From positions 434,001 to 498,000 of the forward strand of contig CAWHFM010000009.1 of assembly GCA_963828505.1 (NCBI GenBank): a stretch of DNA of 64,000 nt, written 5' to 3'. The notes below the pieces were generated by a model. The model saw only the letters and a program-made list of their open reading frames with translations. It was not told the origin of the DNA and searched no databases. The number at the start of each line of letters is the position of its first letter. Position 1 is the stretch's first letter. Source of the DNA: Bog-473 sp963828505 (lineage in GTDB: Bacteria; Actinomycetota; Acidimicrobiia; Acidimicrobiales; RAAP-2). Made by a program: the position numbers and the translations under genes. Below, piece after piece: positions 60,006 through 64,000 of the stretch.

Positions 60006-60845
60006 TCAGCGTGCGATGTGTCCGCGATGGACATCGTGCGCGACGAGGCCTGATTGCGTCGTGTCCAAGTGTTCGGCGGAGATGTCCATCAAAATCCTGC
60101 TTCGCTCGGGGGTGAGAGAGAGCGTGAGCAGTTGAACGGGGCTCTCCTCAATGTCGTAGATGAGGCGATCGATACGAATCAGGGCAGAGCCGATGCTGAC
60201 GTCGAGTAGGCGAGCCTTCGTGGGGTCGGCGATCTCCGCGGTTAATTCTTGGGCCACCCGACCCATCTCGAAGCCCCCTTCGCTCATGATCTCGTAGAGC
60301 GCGCGTGTCTTGAGGGACTTTCGGGTAACCAGGTCCGCGTACTGCGGGCGGAGCCAGGCCTCGGAGATCAAGAGTGGATCGCCATTGGTCTTGTCCTTCC
60401 GGACTCTCAAGACGTAGAGAGCGCTGGAGCCTTCCTCGAGTGCGAGTGCCAGAGCTACGGAGACCGGGGGGCTTCGCAGCGCGACATCGACGATCTCGGC
60501 CCGAGTCTCGAGCTGCACCTTGCGCATGACGTCCTTCACACTGAGGACGGGCGGGGAAGGATCAGTGTGGCCGCCCCTGTCCAGCACATAGGTACCGCGG
60601 CCGTGCCGGCGCTCTACCAGGCCCTGATCGGACAGATCCTGGAGTGCCCGTCGAACCGTGATGCGGGAAACCCCGAACTGCTCGCAGAGGGCTTGCTCGG
60701 TGGGGAGGGCCTGTCCAACCTCGAACGCACCCCGGCCGATCTGCTCTCGAAGGACGAGGAAGAGCTGGCGGTGCAAGGCCATGCCGTCAGCCTCGAGGAC
60801 AGGGGCAGGGGCGGTGGATCCACCCAGCTTCTGTCGACCACCCAT
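60006..60845 (-). CDS. GntR/HutC-family transcriptional regulator
   Basis: The 279-residue regulator has an N-terminal winged helix (~25-92; LHRQLFLVLREQIGRGAFEV, LPTEQALCEQFGVSRITVRR, VERRHGRGTYVLD) and a C-terminal UTRA ligand domain (~110-270; LLISEAWLRPQYADLVTRKS; GSALIRIDRLIYDIEESPVQ), the HutC subfamily layout. Such UTRA proteins sense small organic acids or sugars. Its gene is the last of the minus-strand operon and faces the end of the plus-strand operon. A 15-base palindrome just before its ATG is a candidate autoregulatory site. It is the obvious local regulator for the island's substrate. Confidence 0.92.
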   Translation of the reverse strand: MGGRQKLGGSTAPAPVLEADGMALHRQLFLVLREQIGRGAFEVGQALPTEQALCEQFGVSRITVRRALQDLSDQGLVERRHGRGTYVLDRGGHTDPSPPVLSVKDVMRKVQLETRAEIVDVALRSPPVSVALALALEEGSSALYVLRVRKDKTNGDPLLISEAWLRPQYADLVTRKSLKTRALYEIMSEGGFEMGRVAQELTAEIADPTKARLLDVSIGSALIRIDRLIYDIEESPVQLLTLSLTPERSRILMDISAEHLDTTQSGLVAHDVHRGHIAR

Positions 60846-60869
60846 CGTCCAGCCAATCCAAAGCTCAGT

Positions 60870-60898
60870 TGACAGAGATTATGTTGTCATATTAACAA
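60870..60898 (-). promoter_or_regulatory. Candidate GntR operator in front of gntR
   Basis: TTGTCATATTAACAA (60884-60898) is a near-perfect 15-base palindrome. It overlaps a second inverted repeat, TGACA (60870-60874) to TGTCA (60885-60889). The region is AT-rich in a GC-rich genome and lies 25-53 bases upstream of the gntR ATG, immediately after the CoA-transferase stop. Confidence 0.6.
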
Positions 60899-60899
60899 C

Positions 60900-61550
60900 C
60901 TAAATCTGGTGGAATCCGGGTCCTTCGATCAGTGGGACCTCAGTCTTCTCCCGGATCTCGTCGACTGAAGTCCCAGGTGCCGCCTCGCGGAGCACCAGCC
61001 CCTCAGGCTCGACGTCCATCACCGCCAAATCTGTGATGATGCGCTGGACGCACCGACGCCCGGTGAGGGGAAGCGAGCAGTGCTGAACGATCTTTGGGCT
61101 GCCGTCCCTTGCGGTGTGTTCCATCATCACGATCACGCGTTTCGCTCCGTGCACCAGGTCCATGGCGCCCCCCATGCCTTTCACCATCTTTCCGGGAATC
61201 ATCCAATTGGCGAGGTCGCCAGCGGCCGACACTTCCATCGCACCCAGGATGGCCACGTCGACGTGGCCTCCTCGAATCATGGAGAAGGAGGTGGCCGAGT
61301 CGAAGTATGAGGCCCCGGGCAGGACCGTCACCGTCTCTTTGCCGGCATTGATGAGGTCGGGGTCGACCGCATCGTCCTCCGGGTATGGGCCGACGCCGAG
61401 GATGCCGTTTTCGGACTGCAGGACGACCTGAATGCCAGCCGGGATGTAGTTGGGCACCAAGGTCGGCAATCCGATGCCCAGGTTGACGTACTGACCATGC
61501 GAGAGCTCCCGGGCCACCCGCTCCGCCAGCTCTTCCCTCGAGAGCGTCAC
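60900..61550 (-). CDS. CoA-transferase subunit B (family I, SCOT-type)
   Basis: The 216-residue subunit has the family I CoA-transferase beta-subunit signature: VNLGIGLPTLVPNYI and QSENGILGVGP with the catalytic Glu47 that forms the CoA thioester. Further blocks are DSATSFSMIRGGHVDVAILG, ANWMIPGKMVKGMGGAMDLV and the late PKIVQHCSLPLTGRRCV. It would transfer CoA from a donor such as succinyl- or acetyl-CoA to the pathway acid. GTG 61550 overlaps the subunit-A stop. Together with subunit A it forms the active heterodimer. Confidence 0.94.
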   Translation of the reverse strand: MTLSREELAERVARELSHGQYVNLGIGLPTLVPNYIPAGIQVVLQSENGILGVGPYPEDDAVDPDLINAGKETVTVLPGASYFDSATSFSMIRGGHVDVAILGAMEVSAAGDLANWMIPGKMVKGMGGAMDLVHGAKRVIVMMEHTARDGSPKIVQHCSLPLTGRRCVQRIITDLAVMDVEPEGLVLREAAPGTSVDEIREKTEVPLIEGPGFHQI

Positions 61551-62323
61551 GGAGCCACCGTCCCGTTGCGCTCGGTGCGCGGCCGCACGGTCCGCTTCTC
61601 GATTCGCTTTTCGACGTCGGGAACGTGCACGACTCGTTGAACGAAGATCCCCGGCGTGTGAATCTGCATTGGTTTGAGCCCGCCCGGCCCGACCAACTCC
61701 TCTACCTGGGCGACGGTGATCCGGCCCGCCGCGGCGCAGAGGGGATTGAAGTTCTGCGCACTCTCTTCGTAGATGAGGTTCCCTTGGCTGTCCCCGTAGC
61801 GAGCGTGGACGAGAGCGAAGTCCGTCCGAATGGCCCGTTCGAGCACGTAGGGCACGCCCTCGAACTCCCGGACCTCCTTGGCCGGCGACGCCAGGGCAAC
61901 CCCACCCGTAGGGCCATAGCGCCACGGCAGGCCGCCCTCCGCCACCTGGGTGCCCACGCCAGCCGGGGTATAGAACGCCGGGATACCGCTTCCTCCGGCC
62001 CGGAGGCGCTCAGCCAGGGAGCCCTGCGGCACCAACTCGACCTCGAGCTCGCCCGCGAGGAACTGTCGTTCGAACTCCTTGTTCTCACCCACGTACGAGG
62101 AGATGGTGCGACGGATGCGTTTCGCTGACAGCAGCAGGCCGAGCCCCCATTCGTCGACACCGCAGTTGTTGCTGACTGTCTCGAGCTCGCCGACGCCGGC
62201 ATCGAGCAACGCTTCGATGAGCACGCTCGGGATACCACAGAGTCCGAAGCCCCCGACGGCCAATGATGCCCCGCTCGGAATATCGGCGACTGCTTCGCTC
62301 GCGGTGGCGATGACCTTGTCCAT
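61547..62323 (-). CDS. CoA-transferase subunit A (family I, SCOT-type)
   Basis: The 258-residue subunit begins DKVIATASEAVADIPSGASL, then has the glycine signature AVGGFGLCGIPSVLIEALL, typical of family I alpha-subunits, followed by NNCGVDEWGLGLLLSAKRI and GGSGIPAFYTPAGVGTQVAE. The ALVHARYGDSQGNLIYEESA and PLCAAAGRITVAQVEELV blocks complete the family pattern. ATG 62323 overlaps the HMG-CoA-lyase-like stop. Substrate is not defined by sequence; 3-oxoacids, succinate or C5 acids are options. Confidence 0.94.
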   Translation of the reverse strand: MDKVIATASEAVADIPSGASLAVGGFGLCGIPSVLIEALLDAGVGELETVSNNCGVDEWGLGLLLSAKRIRRTISSYVGENKEFERQFLAGELEVELVPQGSLAERLRAGGSGIPAFYTPAGVGTQVAEGGLPWRYGPTGGVALASPAKEVREFEGVPYVLERAIRTDFALVHARYGDSQGNLIYEESAQNFNPLCAAAGRITVAQVEELVGPGGLKPMQIHTPGIFVQRVVHVPDVEKRIEKRTVRPRTERNGTVAP

Positions 62324-63270
62324 CAGAGCTTCGAGTCTCGGGGAACCCTGGGAGCGAGCGCGGCGAGAGTCCTCGACGGGCTCGGCCGACCCAGCAGATC
62401 GGCCAGCCAAAGGCTCGTGGCGCAGAGCGCCTCCAGATTGACGCCCGTCTGAATGCCGAGGCCGTGCAGTTGCCACACCAGATCCTCGGTGGCCAGATTG
62501 CCGGTGGCACTGCCGGCGTACGGGCACCCTCCGAGGCCTCCCGCAGAGGTGTCGACCGTCGTCACCCCGTGCTGAAGTGCCATGAGCGTGTTGGCCAGAC
62601 CCTGGCCAAACGTGTCGTGAAAGTGCACCGCGATGGCGGAGATGGGAAGGCTTCGGCGGACGAGCTCATCGAGGAGGGCGACAACCTGACCCGGCGTCGC
62701 TACACCGATGGTGTCGCCCAAGGAGAGCTCGGCGCAGCCCAGCTCGGCCAGCGCCAGAATGACATCTGCTGCCTGTGTCGGCGTCACCGCGCCCTCCCAC
62801 GGATCGCCGAAGCACATGGAGACGTATCCGCGCACGGCGAGCCCTGCCGCCAGCGCTCGCGTGACCACCGGGGCGAACATCTCCAGGGATGCCGCGATGG
62901 AGCGGTTGAGGTTGCGCTCGGCGAAGCTCTCGGTCGCACTGCCGAAGATGGCGATCTCCGAGATACCTGACGCCAGCGCACGGTCGAGTCCCCGCTCGTT
63001 CGGGACGAGCACGGGGTGGCGGCCCTCGAGTGGGCCGAGCAGAGTCAGCAGCTCCTCCGCATCACCCAGCTGGGGAACCCACTTCGCGGGGACAAAACTT
63101 GTGAGCTCGACCGCCTCGAGCCCGGCGTCGACGAGGCGGCGGATGAACTCGGCCTTGGCCTCGACCGGGATCGCACCGTCCTCGTTCTGGAGGCCGTCCC
63201 GGGGGCCGACCTCATAGATGCACACCTGCTCCGGCATGCCGGCCAGGGAAGTCGCTACGGGCTCCATCAT
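62323..63270 (-). CDS. HMG-CoA lyase-like enzyme
   Basis: The 315-residue (beta/alpha)8 lyase belongs to the HMGL-like family. It has the N-terminal YEVGPRDGLQNED with the metal and substrate Asp/Arg, VELTSFVPAKWVPQLGDAEE, the metal-binding VHFHDTFGQGLAN and the HMG-CoA lyase signature TSAGGLGGCPYAGSATGNLA, with the catalytic-loop Cys. Classical substrates are HMG-CoA and citramalyl-CoA-like compounds cleaved to acetyl-CoA plus a ketoacid. It starts the minus-strand operon; GGGAGG directly precedes ATGATG. ATG 63237 (MPEQVCIYEVG) is an alternative start. Confidence 0.92.
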   Translation of the reverse strand: MMEPVATSLAGMPEQVCIYEVGPRDGLQNEDGAIPVEAKAEFIRRLVDAGLEAVELTSFVPAKWVPQLGDAEELLTLLGPLEGRHPVLVPNERGLDRALASGISEIAIFGSATESFAERNLNRSIAASLEMFAPVVTRALAAGLAVRGYVSMCFGDPWEGAVTPTQAADVILALAELGCAELSLGDTIGVATPGQVVALLDELVRRSLPISAIAVHFHDTFGQGLANTLMALQHGVTTVDTSAGGLGGCPYAGSATGNLATEDLVWQLHGLGIQTGVNLEALCATSLWLADLLGRPSPSRTLAALAPRVPRDSKL

Positions 63271-63693
63271 CCTCCCTGGATTTCTAGTCCGATGTGGACC
63301 GGCGCGACACCTGGGACTGCCTCGGGTCCGACCATTCCCAATCTCGGCCTGATCCGCCTGGTGCTGGCTCCAGAAGCGTGCGTGTCGTCGCCTTGGCTTC
63401 TACTCTGCGCGAAGACGTTCATACGGGGCAGTCATACCGTTACTCACCGGCCGGGAACGAAGCTAGCCCTACCGCGCCGGGCCTCGCTGCGGCCGAGGAA
63501 CCCGCGTGTGCTCGTTGACCGGCGGATTTCGTCGCAGGCGGCTCCAAGACCTGATCGCCCTGAACTCCCGCTGGCGTGCGTGCGCGACGCCTTTTCAGGG
63601 ATGGGAGCGAGGGCGAGAGCTGCCTGACTGAATTCGACAGCAGCTGCGCGCTAGTTTGCATTGTCAGAGAAGTCAACATAAGGAACTATTAAA
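63271..63693. other. Intergenic region without a recognised gene
   Basis: The 423-base gap contains the divergent promoters of the HMG-CoA-lyase-like operon and the secreted-protein gene. Open frames lack motifs. One inverted repeat, AGCTGC (63618-63623) to GCAGCT (63640-63645), is noted. The last 50 bases are AT-rich and carry the ribosome site of the next gene. Confidence 0.5.
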
Positions 63694-64000
63694 TTGCGCC
63701 TCATTTCGAAACTATCAATCGCTGGAGGGCTCGCCCTGTGTGCCTCGGTCGCCGGTCCCGTTGCGGCCAGCCAGGCGGCTCCCACATCGACGAATCATGC
63801 TGTTCTCGGAATCGGCACGTGGAGTGGGGGCGCTTTTGGCACCCCGACATTGACGGTGGGCGCCACCACCGACGGCACGACCACGGGCGGCGGCTTTGCC
63901 ATCACCTACCCGCGTGACGCCTCCGACCCAGCGGGAGGCACTGCTGTCTTCGGCACGGTGACCTGCCTCGACGTAAATGGAAACACCGCCTACATCGCCG
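63694..64000 (+). CDS. Secreted protein of unknown function (3' end outside window)
   Basis: A TTG at 63694, preceded by AAGGA (63680-63684), opens a frame that stays open to the window end, giving ~102 residues. Residues 1-28 are a signal peptide (MRLISKLSIAGGLALCASVA, then GPVAASQAA). The mature start includes TNHAVLGIGTWSGGAFGTPT, a Gly/Thr-rich beta segment, and GGTAVFGTVTCLDVNGNTAY. The VFGTVTCLDVNGNTAYIA pattern is like small actinobacterial exported proteins of unknown function. The C-terminal part is not in the window. Confidence 0.75.
   Translation, partial: MRLISKLSIAGGLALCASVAGPVAASQAAPTSTNHAVLGIGTWSGGAFGTPTLTVGATTDGTTTGGGFAITYPRDASDPAGGTAVFGTVTCLDVNGNTAYIA

Overview
The window is visibly very G+C rich throughout, with strong third-position G/C bias, frequent GTG and TTG starts, four-base ATGA/GTGA gene overlaps and little intergenic space. 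Together with the gene families present (an actinobacterial-type uptake [NiFe] hydrogenase with its usual accessory genes, PE-LIG-POL LigD, MpaB-type oxygenase, PadR and GntR regulators), this points to a soil- or rock-dwelling actinobacterium. Deep-branching lineages such as Acidimicrobiia are plausible, but nothing seen fixes the class. No rRNA, tRNA, CRISPR array, insertion sequence or prophage was recognised.

Layout. 1-12.1 kb: an edge-truncated RCC1-repeat secreted protein, then housekeeping and small-molecule enzymes (Nudix, NTF2-like, aldo/keto reductase, ArfB-type rescue factor, SurE, aldose epimerase, SDR, MpaB-type protein, ketopantoate-reductase-like protein, DinB-like protein, sulfatase). 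12.1-17.4 kb: a secreted seven-repeat Ig-like protein behind a structured leader, an orphan sugar-binding protein and a ROK kinase. 17.5-23.9 kb: a gene remnant, a phosphoribosyltransferase, an MFS transporter, an isocitrate-dehydrogenase-like enzyme and LigD. 24.1-28.5 kb: a roughly 2.08 kb tandem duplication that produced two secreted sedolisin-like (S53) proteases and left a tail of the neighbouring NTF2-like gene at the junction. 28.8-36.2 kb: small stress- and metabolism-type genes, including a MerR-PP2C fusion.

36.2-54.0 kb is the main functional block. A 16-gene minus-strand operon runs from the small and large hydrogenase subunits through a NifU-like scaffold, several hydrogenase-operon proteins of unknown function, a maturation protease, two tiny membrane proteins, a YceI protein, hypC, hypD, hypF, a HypC/SIS fusion, a SIS protein and hypE. 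A divergent gene encodes a PadR repressor fused to a YceI domain, paralogous to the YceI protein inside the operon. Nearby lie a two-PAS protein and a separate hypA-hypB pair with a histidine-rich HypB. The block is a complete machine for making a high-affinity H2-oxidising enzyme; the PadR-YceI protein is its likely regulator.

54.8-63.3 kb holds two convergent operons that look like one catabolic island: a PEP-mutase/isocitrate-lyase-family lyase, a two-subunit LeuCD-type hydratase and a MmgE/PrpD protein on the plus strand; an HMG-CoA-lyase-like enzyme, a two-subunit CoA-transferase and a GntR regulator on the minus strand. The set resembles branched di- or tricarboxylate breakdown (2-methylcitrate-like, dimethylmalate-like or citramalate/itaconate-like), but its substrate cannot be read from sequence. 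The window ends inside a secreted protein gene. Coordinates and residue positions were worked out by hand from the sequence; family calls are from motif recognition, not database searches.
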